This document shows positions 27,641-36,718 of a DNA stretch of 64,000 nt, piece by piece. The stretch comes from Amphritea atlantica (GTDB lineage Bacteria > Pseudomonadota > Gammaproteobacteria > Pseudomonadales > Balneatricaceae): assembly GCA_024397875.1 (NCBI GenBank), contig CP073344.1, positions 673,001-737,000 of the forward strand, written 5' to 3'. A model generated the notes under the pieces. That model worked only from the letters and a program-made list of their open reading frames with translations, had not been told where the DNA came from and searched no databases. The translations under genes and the position numbers were made by a program. Every line of letters starts with the position of its first letter. Within the stretch, counting starts at the first letter, position 1.

Positions 27641-27679
27641 TAAAAAAGTTGATGATAGATATCGTAAAATATGATTTTT
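27641..27679. promoter_or_regulatory. candidate LysR operator, divergent promoter
   Basis: AAAAAAGTTGAT, GATATCGT and TGATTTTT match the porin upstream element at 25331-25369. It lies 25 bases from the LysR start and 72 bases before the leader ORF. Confidence 0.65.
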
Positions 27680-27750
27680 TTTATATATTAAGTTTATCTA
27701 TTATTTTCTTCTGATACAGCAAATAACAAAAATAAAGAGGAAATTTAACT

Positions 27751-27852
27751 ATGAAACCTATCTGCTATCGGTCGCGCAATACGTACCGCACTCCGACTAT
27801 ATTGGATTCTCTTTCTAACAGATCAATCCTTAAAAAAGGAGGTGAGGTATGA
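27751..27852 (+). CDS. 33-residue leader ORF overlapping the MFS gene
   Basis: A 33-codon ORF, starting MKPICYRSRNTYR and ending ILKKGGEV, with AGAGGA 9 bases upstream of its ATG. Its stop overlaps the MFS start (ATGA). The last codons, GGA-GGT-GAG, form the Shine-Dalgarno site of the MFS gene. This suggests translational coupling or leader-peptide control. No similarity is recognised, and it could be a non-coding coincidence. Confidence 0.5.
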   Translation: MKPICYRSRNTYRTPTILDSLSNRSILKKGGEV

Positions 27853-29063
27853 AATCCTCATCTGAATTCATGCAAAACTGGCGATTATTACTGGCCACCT
27901 TTATTGGCATTTCCGTAGGGGTGAGCTCAATCTATTTTTATTCCATCGGCCTGTTTATGAAACCGATTGCCGCTGAGTTTGGCTGGACACGAGCAGACTC
28001 ATCCCTGGGGGCTCTGGTGGGGACTTCCTGCGCTGCTTTGATGGTGATACCCACCGGCTGGCTGGTGGACAGGTTTGGTAGTGCCCGGGTTGCGTTTGTC
28101 TGTTTAGCTTGTCTGGCGGCGTCATTTTTTGCTCTTGGTCTGTTTACCGTTGATCTCACCAGTTATCTGATCATTATTTCAGTGATGTCTATGCTGACCG
28201 CGGGCTCAACCCCTCTGCCTTTTACGCGTCTGGTGATTGTGGCCTTTGAAAAAAACCGGGGTAAAGCGTTGGGGCTTATTCTGACGGGTACGGGGACTGG
28301 GGCGATACTGCTGCCGAAACTGTTGGCTCCTTACATTGCGGAACATGGATGGAGAAGCGGTTATTTTGCGCTGGGAACTGTTGTACTGATCTCTATTCCA
28401 GTGATCTGGTTACTGCTGAGAGGCGCCAAAGATACTGAAATCAGCACCGAGAAAGAACAGTATTCTGCTGTGACCTTGTTCAACACTCCCCGTTTCTATC
28501 ACCTGTGTATTATCTTTTTCTTAACGGCGGTGGCGGTACTGGGCACCGTAGCGCATTTCTTCTCTATGCTCACAGATAGTGGGCTGACACCTCCGCAGGC
28601 GGGGGCTGTAGCTTCATTAATCGGTGTGTCGGTAATAGTGGGACGTCTGATCACCGGTGCGTTGCTTGACCGTTTCTCTGCCGCCTATATCACCGCTGGT
28701 GTGTTTCTGGTTGCCAGCGCTGGACTGTTAACGCTGGGCCTCGGCGGGGCTGAGTATGCCAAGCTGGGGGCTATTATCACGGGTCTGGCTATTGGCTCTG
28801 AAGTTGACTTGATCTCTTTCCTTGTAGGGCGTCTTTTCGTCCGCAAAGTGTATGGGATTGCCTATGGTGCAGTGTATGCCGTCTTCCTGGTTGGCGGAGC
28901 GATCGGACCTTATATTGCCGGACGCCTGTTTGATATGACGGGAGACTACAGCAGTTGGCTGTATACCGCTTCCGCTTCTCTGCTTATCGCAAGTGTTTTG
29001 TCACTGTTTATCCCTGTCGAACAAACTGCTCAGTCGCAGTTGACGGCTAAAGCAGTCGTCTGA
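27849..29063 (+). CDS. MFS transporter (oxalate/formate or monocarboxylate type)
   Basis: A 404-residue major facilitator with 12 predicted membrane segments. The loop 2-3 motif reads GWLVDRFGSARVAF. The N-terminal half has GVSSIYFYSIGLFMKPIAAEFGW, typical of the MCT/OFA-like branch that moves monocarboxylates and aromatic acids. The gene follows a leader ORF and precedes an FAA hydrolase and a cyclase-family hydrolase, so it likely imports the substrate or a precursor for them. Confidence 0.83.
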   Translation: MKSSSEFMQNWRLLLATFIGISVGVSSIYFYSIGLFMKPIAAEFGWTRADSSLGALVGTSCAALMVIPTGWLVDRFGSARVAFVCLACLAASFFALGLFTVDLTSYLIIISVMSMLTAGSTPLPFTRLVIVAFEKNRGKALGLILTGTGTGAILLPKLLAPYIAEHGWRSGYFALGTVVLISIPVIWLLLRGAKDTEISTEKEQYSAVTLFNTPRFYHLCIIFFLTAVAVLGTVAHFFSMLTDSGLTPPQAGAVASLIGVSVIVGRLITGALLDRFSAAYITAGVFLVASAGLLTLGLGGAEYAKLGAIITGLAIGSEVDLISFLVGRLFVRKVYGIAYGAVYAVFLVGGAIGPYIAGRLFDMTGDYSSWLYTASASLLIASVLSLFIPVEQTAQSQLTAKAVV

Positions 29064-29086
29064 ATCCCCGGCTAACAGGATCTATT

Positions 29087-30073
29087 ATGAAATTTGCAAC
29101 CCTAAAGAATGACCAGCGTGACGGGCAGTTGGTGCTGGTTTCCAGAGACCTCAGCCAGGCTCTGGATATCCAGCATATAGTGCCCGGTTTACAACGGCTG
29201 TTGGAGAACTGGGACGTCTATACTCCGGCACTTAAGCCGCTCTATGAACAACTCAATGAGCGCACGGTTGGCAGTGCTTTCCCGTTTGACAGTGCTGCGG
29301 CGATGGCTCCTTTGCCGAGGTCTTATCAGTGGCTGGATGGCTCAGCGTTTCTTAATCATGGGAATCTGATTCAACAAGCTTTTAATTTACCCCCTCAGGA
29401 TGACGAGAGGATTCCGCTGATCTATCAGGGAGCGTCTGATACCTTTATCGGTGCCAATGATCCGATTCGGCTACCGAGTGAAAATCATAATATCGATTTT
29501 GAAGGCGAATTTGCTGTTTTCCTCGATGATGTCCCTATGGGGTGTCCGGTGGACCAGACGCTGGAACATGTCAGGCTGATCTCCATTGTGAATGATGTCA
29601 GTTTGCGTAGTTTTATTCAGCGAGAGATACGCAGCGGGTTTGGTTTTATTCAGGCAAAGCCCTCATCCAGTTTCGCTCCGGTAGCGGTGACATCCGATGA
29701 GCTTGATGGATACTGGCGGGATGGGCGGGTCTGTCTGTCTCTGTCAGTGACCTGGAATGGACAGTGGTTTGGTCATCCTAACGGGGCAGAAATGGATTTC
29801 AGTTTTGCCGAACTGATTGCGCATGCGGCATACACCCGAAACCTGGGGGCGGGAACGATTGTTGGTTCAGGAACCGTGTCCAATAAAGATTCCCGAAGAG
29901 GCTCATCCTGCATCGCTGAAAGGCGGGCACTGGAGATGATTGAGTCCGGCAGTATGACAACTTCATTTATGCAGTTCGGTGATCAGATTCGTATGGAAGT
30001 TTTCAATGCTGGTAATGAGACGGTTTTTGGTGCCATTGATCAGCGTGTTTCTCAGGGAGGTGTCTATGAGTAA
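29087..30073 (+). CDS. fumarylacetoacetate hydrolase family protein
   Basis: A 328-residue FAH-superfamily protein. The Mg-binding and catalytic core is visible as NIDFEGEFAVFLDD (Glu ligands), VNDVSLRSF and QAKPSSSFAPVAV, with GAGTIVGSGTVSNKD near the end. It resembles the fumarylacetoacetase-type hydrolases or isomerases of aromatic-ring catabolism that act on diketo acids. The substrate is unknown. It overlaps the following gene by 8 bases, so the two products are made together. Confidence 0.85.
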   Translation: MKFATLKNDQRDGQLVLVSRDLSQALDIQHIVPGLQRLLENWDVYTPALKPLYEQLNERTVGSAFPFDSAAAMAPLPRSYQWLDGSAFLNHGNLIQQAFNLPPQDDERIPLIYQGASDTFIGANDPIRLPSENHNIDFEGEFAVFLDDVPMGCPVDQTLEHVRLISIVNDVSLRSFIQREIRSGFGFIQAKPSSSFAPVAVTSDELDGYWRDGRVCLSLSVTWNGQWFGHPNGAEMDFSFAELIAHAAYTRNLGAGTIVGSGTVSNKDSRRGSSCIAERRALEMIESGSMTTSFMQFGDQIRMEVFNAGNETVFGAIDQRVSQGGVYE

Positions 30074-30860
30074 TCTAATTACACCCAGTCGACGGATTGT
30101 GGATCTGTCAGTCAGCCTGAATAACAATCCCTATACCGATCCACCTCCGTTGCTACCGAAAATCGATTATAAAGATCATCAGCAGGGTTTACCCAGTTTA
30201 CTTGGGATGTTTCCCGGATTAACCGCAGCGGATCTGCCGGGCAAGGAGGGCTGGGCCGCTGAAGATTTGGTGTTGACCACTCATAGTGGAACCCATATGG
30301 ATGCGCCCTGGCACTATGCTTCCACCACCGATGGTGGGAAGCCTTCCTGGGGCATCGATGAGCTGCCTCTGGAATGGTGTTTACAACCGGGGGTGAAACT
30401 GGATTTTCGCCATCTTCCTGATGGCTATGTGGTAACGGCTCAGGACATTCAGGATGAGCTGGAGCGGATCAGTTATCGTCTTCAGCCTCTGGATATTGTT
30501 CTGGTTAATACCCGGGCCGGAATGCTCTATGGGCAGCCTGAATATTTGGATGCTGGGGTTGGCATGGGACGGGAAGCAACCCTGTTTTTACTGGAACAGG
30601 GGGTGCGGGTTGTTGGTACTGATGCCTGGAGCTGGGATGCCCCTTTCAGTTTTACCGCGAAGCGGTTTAGCGAAGAAAAAAATCCAGCTATCGTCTGGGA
30701 AGGTCATAAAGCGGGACGGGATATTGCGTATGGACAGATGGAAAAACTCTCCAATCTGGAATCTCTGCCTGCATACGGCTTTATCGTGTCCTGCTTTCCA
30801 TACAAGATAGAGAAAGCCTCAGCTGGATTCGTCAGAGCCGTGGCAATTTTTGACCACTGA
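30066..30860 (+). CDS. cyclase-family metal hydrolase (kynurenine-formamidase-like)
   Basis: A 264-residue PF04199 protein. It carries the metal-binding signature HSGTHMDAPWHY, the catalytic-region segments LVNTRAG and GTDAWSWDAPF, and a later WEGHKAG histidine. The family includes kynurenine formamidase and isatin hydrolase, manganese or zinc amide/lactam hydrolases. Next to an FAH-type enzyme it probably opens a cyclic amide or lactone during breakdown of an aromatic or heterocyclic compound. The ATG at 30066, with GGGAGG upstream, is inside the preceding gene. Confidence 0.85.
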   Translation: MSNLITPSRRIVDLSVSLNNNPYTDPPPLLPKIDYKDHQQGLPSLLGMFPGLTAADLPGKEGWAAEDLVLTTHSGTHMDAPWHYASTTDGGKPSWGIDELPLEWCLQPGVKLDFRHLPDGYVVTAQDIQDELERISYRLQPLDIVLVNTRAGMLYGQPEYLDAGVGMGREATLFLLEQGVRVVGTDAWSWDAPFSFTAKRFSEEKNPAIVWEGHKAGRDIAYGQMEKLSNLESLPAYGFIVSCFPYKIEKASAGFVRAVAIFDH

Positions 30861-30884
30861 GCCTAAAGGATTGAGGATCGAAGC

Positions 30885-30936
30885 CCGATCGCTACGCGAG
30901 TCCGATCATTTCATTTGTCCGAACGCAGCCTTCGGC
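30885..30936 (+). repeat. 52-bp dispersed repeat, copy 2
   Basis: Identical to 24734-24785. It lies 24 bases after the stop of the cyclase gene. Confidence 0.85.
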
Positions 30937-31152
30937 TGCATCTCCAAAATATTCTGGTGGACTTTGGTTAACGCGAGTTGTTCGATCACCTCTGTAATCG
31001 TTACCTTCAGCGCGATAGCGCTTTGAGTAGAGTGCTGGTAAAAGATGAACCTGGCTGTATTCGGGTCTGGAGGGGCCGGAAATAAGTATAACGGCCAGCC
31101 GGTTTGATCGGCTGTCGGTTCAGAGGAGTTCGTTATAGGCCCCGAAAAATAT

Positions 31153-31365
31153 TCACTGTATCTGTGGCCGGCCGCTTTGCCTCAGCATCTTCTGGATAGC
31201 TTGCTTGCGGACTACGTCGAGATAGTGCTGATAATCATTGAAGCCCTGCTCATGGGCTGCCATGTTCAGCGACTGCTGTCTGGATAGCGCCCGTAGCGAT
31301 TTTAGCTGCATCGCCCGTTGCTGGAGCTTGGTTATGACGAGTACTTGCGGATGGACTGGCTGCAT
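31153..31365 (-). CDS. small conserved-looking protein, unknown function
   Basis: A 70-residue, basic, mostly helical protein (KLQQRAMQLKSLRALSRQQSL, then AHEQGFNDYQHYLDVVRKQA). AGGAG lies about 9 bases before its ATG, which supports real translation. The AHEQGF-x-DYQHYL pattern resembles short segments in several uncharacterised proteins, but no function is known. It stands alone among repeats. Confidence 0.5.
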   Translation of the reverse strand: MQPVHPQVLVITKLQQRAMQLKSLRALSRQQSLNMAAHEQGFNDYQHYLDVVRKQAIQKMLRQSGRPQIQ

Positions 31366-31985
31366 TGCGTATCGCTCCTTTATTAGATCGACAGACTTTC
31401 CAGTGTATAACGGATTTTAAGAGTTGCCAGTTTGATTGGAGTTTGTGGATGCTTTATTGATCCCGATCAGTTTATTGTGTTCGGGTCATATGGCCGCGGG
31501 CTTGCGCGTCCCGCAATGAAAAACTTCGATTGTCTTACCCGAAAGTGCGGCGATGAATCGCCAGCTGTGTTTCGGCTTAGCTGAGATAAAAGCGACTCCC
31601 TGTACTCAGGAATCGCCCCATTTACATACATGATCGGTTTATTGTCAATCGGGTTTCTTTTTGTCGCATTTTACCCGTAAAATAGCCCTACGCTGGGGCA
31701 TTATCATTGAATGATGTGCACAGACGCTATACAGGGAGCCATATGAAAAGGACTTTTTCAAAGTGATTTCAACTCAGTCAGTTAGCCAGTTTTTTACTCA
31801 GATGCACTCTCAGTGTATTCCTGTGCACGGACCATCTGTTTCAGAGTAAAGCGGTGGCGAGTAGTTAAGCTGCTCCAAGCGAGATAATTTTTACCGATTT
31901 CATGTAACAGTGCCTGTCTCAATACTGCGTGTTTATATGGATATTTACTAAAGCTTATTCCTAAAAATTTTAACCAGGATGAAAA
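31366..31985. other. 620-base gap with a structured segment
   Basis: No ORF is credible. Between two imperfect 22-23-base direct repeats (31465-31486 and 31632-31654) lie four consecutive inverted repeats: TTCGGGT/ACCCGAA (31480-31543), GGCGA-TGAA-TCGCC (31549-31562), AGCT/AGCT (31563-31582) and GCGA-TCC/GGA-TCGC (31592-31616). The rest shows nothing clear. Confidence 0.4.
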
Positions 31986-33326
31986 ATGAAGAAACGTATT
32001 ATTGTTGGTCTGGTTGCCGTTGCAGCGATAGCCGGTGGGCTGCCTTATGTAACAGGGTATGTTGCCGAGTCACAAGCTAAGCGGTCAGTCGCTGATCTGA
32101 ATTCACAATCACGCTACGGAAAAATGGACATTGTGACGTATGAGCGTGGCTACTCTACAACCTATGCTGAATATAAATGGGTTACCAATCCTGAGCTGGA
32201 AAAAGACCTCGCCATTGGTGAAATAGTACTTAGCTGTGGCGGTGTGCACAAAATGCTCAGTTTCGACTATTCATGCAATCTGAAAAATATGGGGCTTCAG
32301 GATAAGCAGATCCGGGCAGCCTTTAAAGGTAAAGAGCCCGTCACTATTGCAGGTAATATTAGTCTGACGGGGACCACAACCTCTCAGATGAACATTAATC
32401 CGTTCGAGATAATCACTGAGCAGGGAGCCAGAATAACATCTGATGGTGGCAGCATGAATTCTACGGCTAATGCTTCATTGTCAGATATACAACTCATTGG
32501 ACAGTTCTCACCCATTACCGTTCTGGATACTGCCGGGGTAGACGTTCGCATCAGCGAGTCAACCCTGACGCTGGATGGCTCGATGTACGAAAAGAAATAT
32601 TTTCTGGGTGATAGCGCGCTTAACGTAAATAACATAACGGTTGTATCCCCAAAGCTGGGCGACCCCCTTTCTGTTAAAGGTGTCTCCTTCGTTTCTAATG
32701 GCGATATTAAAAATGGTATGTACAGCGGCAAAGGTAGCTTTAATGTAACTGAATTTACGCTTCCCGCGGCCTTGAATAACCGAACAAACAGGGATGTTTC
32801 GCTGAAAAATGTGAGCATCGGGACCAGCTTTGCGGACACACCCTTTATGCCGATAGCGAAGCTGACTGAGTACTCTAAAACGCTGGCAGAACAAATGTCC
32901 GAATCTGGCTCTGTTGATCCGGGTATGGTTGGGATGGATGAACAGTTTCTCAGAGAGCAAGTGTTAGCACTATTGAAAAAAGACCTGGCGATAAACCTCT
33001 GGGTGCACTCAGACGTGAATGATGGTGCACTGAAATCTCACGTTAACACTGTGTTAACCAAAGATATCACTGAGGAATTTATCTCTGAACTGCAGACCGG
33101 TGGCGCGTTAGCCGCGTTGAAACTTTTGCAGCAGGTTGATCTGGATATCTTAGTCGCCATTCCTAATAGCGTGACTGAGCTTTCTCCGGAAGTCGCGATG
33201 ATGGCCGCGATGAGCAACAAATTTGTTGCGGATGATTCTGGATTAACGGCAAAATTGATTCTTCAGGACGGTGCCATTACCCTCAATGGTGAGCCCACTT
33301 CGATTGAAGCGCTGATGCGTAACTAA
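31986..33326 (+). CDS. DUF945 (YdgA-like) protein
   Basis: A 446-residue protein with an N-terminal signal anchor (MKKRIIVGLVAVAAIAGG) and a long beta-rich periplasmic region. It shows the DUF945 opening YVAESQAKRSVADLN, then YERGYSTTYAEYKW. Its C-terminal part holds the paired helices and VDLDILVAIPNS typical of the family. E. coli YdgA is a model member whose function is not established. AGGA precedes the ATG and a strong terminator follows, so it is a single-gene unit. Confidence 0.82.
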   Translation: MKKRIIVGLVAVAAIAGGLPYVTGYVAESQAKRSVADLNSQSRYGKMDIVTYERGYSTTYAEYKWVTNPELEKDLAIGEIVLSCGGVHKMLSFDYSCNLKNMGLQDKQIRAAFKGKEPVTIAGNISLTGTTTSQMNINPFEIITEQGARITSDGGSMNSTANASLSDIQLIGQFSPITVLDTAGVDVRISESTLTLDGSMYEKKYFLGDSALNVNNITVVSPKLGDPLSVKGVSFVSNGDIKNGMYSGKGSFNVTEFTLPAALNNRTNRDVSLKNVSIGTSFADTPFMPIAKLTEYSKTLAEQMSESGSVDPGMVGMDEQFLREQVLALLKKDLAINLWVHSDVNDGALKSHVNTVLTKDITEEFISELQTGGALAALKLLQQVDLDILVAIPNSVTELSPEVAMMAAMSNKFVADDSGLTAKLILQDGAITLNGEPTSIEALMRN

Positions 33327-33420
33327 GACGATTAGCCATTGTTAGCCCAGAGGTGTTGCAGACCCTGAGAGGGTTGTTATCGCTGCTATTTATCCGGCAA
33401 AGCGATGTCTGAAAGGCATA

Positions 33421-33450
33421 AAAAGGCCGCTCACCAGAGCGGCCTTTTCT
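33421..33450 (+). terminator. terminator after DUF945 gene
   Basis: AAAAGGCCGCTC-ACCA-GAGCGGCCTTTTCT, a 12-bp stem. Confidence 0.85.
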
Positions 33451-33532
33451 GTTTTTAAGCTTCTGCTTAAAAGTTCTGTTTTAACTTGTTGCTCTATCCT
33501 GACCGGGCCGAAAACCGGACTGTTCAGAATCG

Positions 33533-34468
33533 CTATTTGTTTCGTTTCTCAGGGTGAAGGTCGCCAAATACGGTGACCATATAATCGACAAAAGCCCGAA
33601 TCTGGTTTGGGATGAAGCGGGATTGTGCATATTGTAGAATCACCTGGCCCTGATAGTTTCCTGAGATATGCCAGTCGGGTAAGACCTGTATTAATGCGCC
33701 TGATTGTATCTCCTGTTGCGCGGCAAAGTCTGGAAAAATGGTGATGCCCATATTGCGAAGTGCTGCGTCTTTTCGAATTTCGCTGTGATTGGAAGCAAAC
33801 CTCTGATGGATTTTGATGGTGATTTTCTGCTGAGCTTTGCTGAGCGTCCAGTGATCGTCAGCGGCTTCTTCGCCTAATGTAATGCACTGATGATGAATTA
33901 ACTCATGCGGGTGGGTGGGTATTCCCGCACCTTCCAGATAGGCAGGGCTGGCGCACATGACTAATGCTGAATGGGTTAATGTTTTCGCTATGAGTCCTTC
34001 TAATGGCTGGTGAATCAGTCGAAAAATCACATCGACGTCTTCACTGACTGGATGAATAAACCGGTCTGTTGCGTTCAGATTTACCCTGATTCCGGGATAC
34101 AGCTGACAAAAATCGAATACCAGCGGGGACAAAATCTGCTTTGCGAAGGCTTTTGGTGCCGCGATCGACAGGGTGCCCGTGGTGACATCCTGCGTGCTTT
34201 GTGCGGCCTGAATGGCCGCTTTGGCCGATTCCAGCATGTGTTTACATTGTTGATAGACCTCTTCTCCTGCGACGCTCAGGCGAACTTGTCGGGTGGTTCG
34301 TTCGAGCAGTTTTATGTTCAGACTTTGTTCCAGTCTGTTGACTGAGCGGCTGACGGAAGAGGTCGCCATTGCCAGTTTTTTCGCTGCTTTAGTAAAGTTT
34401 TGTTCCTCTGCTACAGCAACAAAAACAGCCATTTCTGTGAGTAGAGGAATCAGTTCATTGTTGTTCAC
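33533..34468 (-). CDS. LysR-family regulator beside an EamA transporter
   Basis: A 311-residue LysR regulator of the CrgA/AaeR-like branch. Its helix-turn-helix is TKAAKKLAMATSSVSRSVNRLE, followed by LLERTTRQVRLSVAGEEVY. The C-terminal part is the usual binding domain, with LMCASPAYL-like sequence (ALVMCASPAYL). It is divergent from a small ORF and an EamA exporter at 34592-35643 and probably controls them. Confidence 0.84.
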   Translation of the reverse strand: MNNNELIPLLTEMAVFVAVAEEQNFTKAAKKLAMATSSVSRSVNRLEQSLNIKLLERTTRQVRLSVAGEEVYQQCKHMLESAKAAIQAAQSTQDVTTGTLSIAAPKAFAKQILSPLVFDFCQLYPGIRVNLNATDRFIHPVSEDVDVIFRLIHQPLEGLIAKTLTHSALVMCASPAYLEGAGIPTHPHELIHHQCITLGEEAADDHWTLSKAQQKITIKIHQRFASNHSEIRKDAALRNMGITIFPDFAAQQEIQSGALIQVLPDWHISGNYQGQVILQYAQSRFIPNQIRAFVDYMVTVFGDLHPEKRNK

Positions 34469-34591
34469 ATCGCAATTATCCTTTGCTTTTTAGATCTATT
34501 GTTCCAGAAATATAAGTGGCTATCATTCCTGGTGTCAACGTAATGCGCCGTTATTTGCATTTTATCGGGCCATATTTTTAAGGAAAACATC

Positions 34592-34732
34592 ATGCAGAAC
34601 GCCTCAGCTTTTCGCGCTATAGCCACCATCACCGCGTATGTTTACCTGGGTGTAACCGGTGGAATGAACTCAGAAACAGGCGGTGTCCGGGATGTCGTGG
34701 TTATCGCTTTCACTGAAAAGGCTGGCGAATGA
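34592..34732 (+). CDS. 46-residue ORF overlapping the EamA gene
   Basis: Forty-six codons, starting MQNASAFRAIATITAYVYLG, with AGGA 8 bases before the ATG. The stop overlaps the EamA start (ATGATG). It might be a leader peptide coupled to the transporter, or the remnant of a lost gene. No similarity is recognised. Confidence 0.4.
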   Translation: MQNASAFRAIATITAYVYLGVTGGMNSETGGVRDVVVIAFTEKAGE

Positions 34733-35643
34733 TGACTTTACCTTGCCGATCATCTGCCTGGTGCAGAGGAAAGCTGCGCTTGCCGCTCACCGAGATGCTG
34801 TTGTTATTGGTAGCCATTTTCTGGGGTTCCAGCTATGGGGTCACTAAAAGTGCACTGCTGTTTTCCAGTGTCTTTATGTTTATGGCAATCCGCGTTCTGC
34901 TGACCTTTGCTCTGTTGATTGTTCCTCTGGTGAGGGATTTTCGTGCTAACCGCAACGCTGACTGGCACGTTGCCATTCCGTCAGGGGGTATTCTGTTTGC
35001 CATCTTTTGTTGTGAGATCGTCGGTATCTCTGAAACGACGGCGACCAATGCTGCTTTCTTAATTAGTTTGTCGGTTATTCTCACCGCGTTTATGGAGGTC
35101 GTGGTTAATCGAAAGCCGCTGGACAGCTACTATCTGCTGCTCTCTGTTTTCAGTGTGACGGGGGTTTATCTACTCACATATAGTGGTCAGCTAACCCTGA
35201 CCCTGAATCACGGGGACTGGTTGATTCTGGCAGCGGCGTTGCTGCGAGCCCTGATGGTGACCATGACGAAACAGCTGACGCTCGGTAAACAGATTACGAC
35301 CCTGAGTCTGACGGCGATTCAGTCAATGATTGTCGGCCTGGGGGCATTTGTACTGCTGATTATGCAGACAGAGTTTAACCTGTCAGATATACCTGCAGAC
35401 CTCTCTTTCTGGTGGATGACTCTTTATCTGGTGGCATGCTGTACACTGTTTGCTTTCTTTGTACAAAACTATGCTGTGCGTAAAATTTCGCCAACGAAAG
35501 TGTCATTGCTGATGGGAAGTGAGCCGGTATTTGGGGCATTGTTCGCGTATCTGTGGCTTGATGAAGCGATGACTCTCCTGCAATTCACCGGGGCTGTAGC
35601 GATATTGTGTAGTGTTTACCTGGCTTCTGTACGCTCTGCCTGA
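34729..35643 (+). CDS. EamA/DMT-superfamily transporter
   Basis: A 304-residue drug/metabolite transporter with ten predicted membrane segments in two EamA halves (LVAIFWGSSYGVTKSALL in the first; SPTKVSLLMGSEPVFGALFAYLWLDE in the second). Family members export amino acids, metabolites or drugs; the substrate is unknown. It is divergent from a LysR gene. The N-terminal 20 residues are polar, so a start at Met23 is possible. Confidence 0.82.
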   Translation: MMTLPCRSSAWCRGKLRLPLTEMLLLLVAIFWGSSYGVTKSALLFSSVFMFMAIRVLLTFALLIVPLVRDFRANRNADWHVAIPSGGILFAIFCCEIVGISETTATNAAFLISLSVILTAFMEVVVNRKPLDSYYLLLSVFSVTGVYLLTYSGQLTLTLNHGDWLILAAALLRALMVTMTKQLTLGKQITTLSLTAIQSMIVGLGAFVLLIMQTEFNLSDIPADLSFWWMTLYLVACCTLFAFFVQNYAVRKISPTKVSLLMGSEPVFGALFAYLWLDEAMTLLQFTGAVAILCSVYLASVRSA

Positions 35644-35815
35644 GCGCTTGTCTGCGTTAACCTTAACCAAGATCAAACTGATGCGCTGGATCTTGGTTAC
35701 TGACAGGCCTGGATAAGCGGTTACTTTGGTATGAACGGCAAGCGAGGGAGGAGGGTTCGTCCGTCGGCGACTGCGTGGCTCTGTTTGGTGGCGTGGCACA
35801 GATAAGCGGTGGCTA

Positions 35816-36646
35816 TCAGAAAAAGCCCTCTAGCGGATCGCCGCCCTCATATTGTTCAAACCGCATCAAAGCCCCCATGAACAGATTATGCAGATCAACC
35901 TGAGAGCCGATATCAAGCTTTCGGTAGCTGTTGCGCAAGTGAACCCGCACGGTTCCCGGTGAGATAAACAACTTGTCGGCAATGGAAGCCGGGGAATATC
36001 CCTGTAATACCATACGGATAACGGCACACTCCCGTTCCGTCAGTTTTGATGAGCCGAAATTGGCCAGTGCCTGATCTAACTGACGATTGAGGGGTTTCGA
36101 CAGCTGGTCGCCCCAGTGTTGCTGACATAACATATCGATGAGGGGCGTCAGTGTTTCAAGCAGTTGCCGTTCTGAACGGCTTAAGCGGGCCGTACTACCT
36201 ACGCCGTGCCCAATACTCAGATGCAGAAACTGTCCCCCTGGGAAGATAATCAGGTATCCACACTCATCTTCGAGTCCGATCTTAACCAGATACTGCTTGT
36301 AAAACTCGCTCTGACGAAACCCGTCGGGGACCAGCTCACCGTAGGTGAAAAACTGGCTTTGTTTCAGCTCGACACTCGCGCGGTAAAACGGGTCCAGCAA
36401 GTAGGCTCCCGCAAGATACATATCAATTGACTGATTACCTATTTTCTCGGTCTTTTCCGACACCAGAAATTCCGGCTTATCCTCGAATAGAATCAGTGTC
36501 ATCTCATCGGCAGGAACCAATTGCTTGATAACCTCGATCAGTAACTGAGGAAAATCATCACTACCGATCTGTGGAACGAGCTGGGTCAGACTGTTGGACA
36601 ACCGGGCGATCATCGTCAAGGCTGTCGGGTGTATTGTTCTGCTCAT
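35816..36646 (-). CDS. LuxR-family regulator upstream of the aldehyde dehydrogenase gene
   Basis: A 276-residue regulator. An N-terminal GAF/PAS-like region (about 1-190) lacks a receiver-domain phosphorylation site. The C-terminal LuxR helix-turn-helix is LTERECAVIRMVLQGYSPAS, then KLFISPGTVRVHLRNSYRKL. The ATG at 36646 has GAGG 6 bases upstream; an earlier ATG at 36673 does not. It lies directly downstream of the aldehyde dehydrogenase on the same strand and is the best candidate to bind the dyad at 38360-38377. Confidence 0.82.
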   Translation of the reverse strand: MSRTIHPTALTMIARLSNSLTQLVPQIGSDDFPQLLIEVIKQLVPADEMTLILFEDKPEFLVSEKTEKIGNQSIDMYLAGAYLLDPFYRASVELKQSQFFTYGELVPDGFRQSEFYKQYLVKIGLEDECGYLIIFPGGQFLHLSIGHGVGSTARLSRSERQLLETLTPLIDMLCQQHWGDQLSKPLNRQLDQALANFGSSKLTERECAVIRMVLQGYSPASIADKLFISPGTVRVHLRNSYRKLDIGSQVDLHNLFMGALMRFEQYEGGDPLEGFF

Positions 36647-36718
36647 CAGTACCTCACTTGTCTGTCCTGCCACTATACGTTACAGGACATACAAGCTTCC
36701 CCGGCAACGAATAACTTA

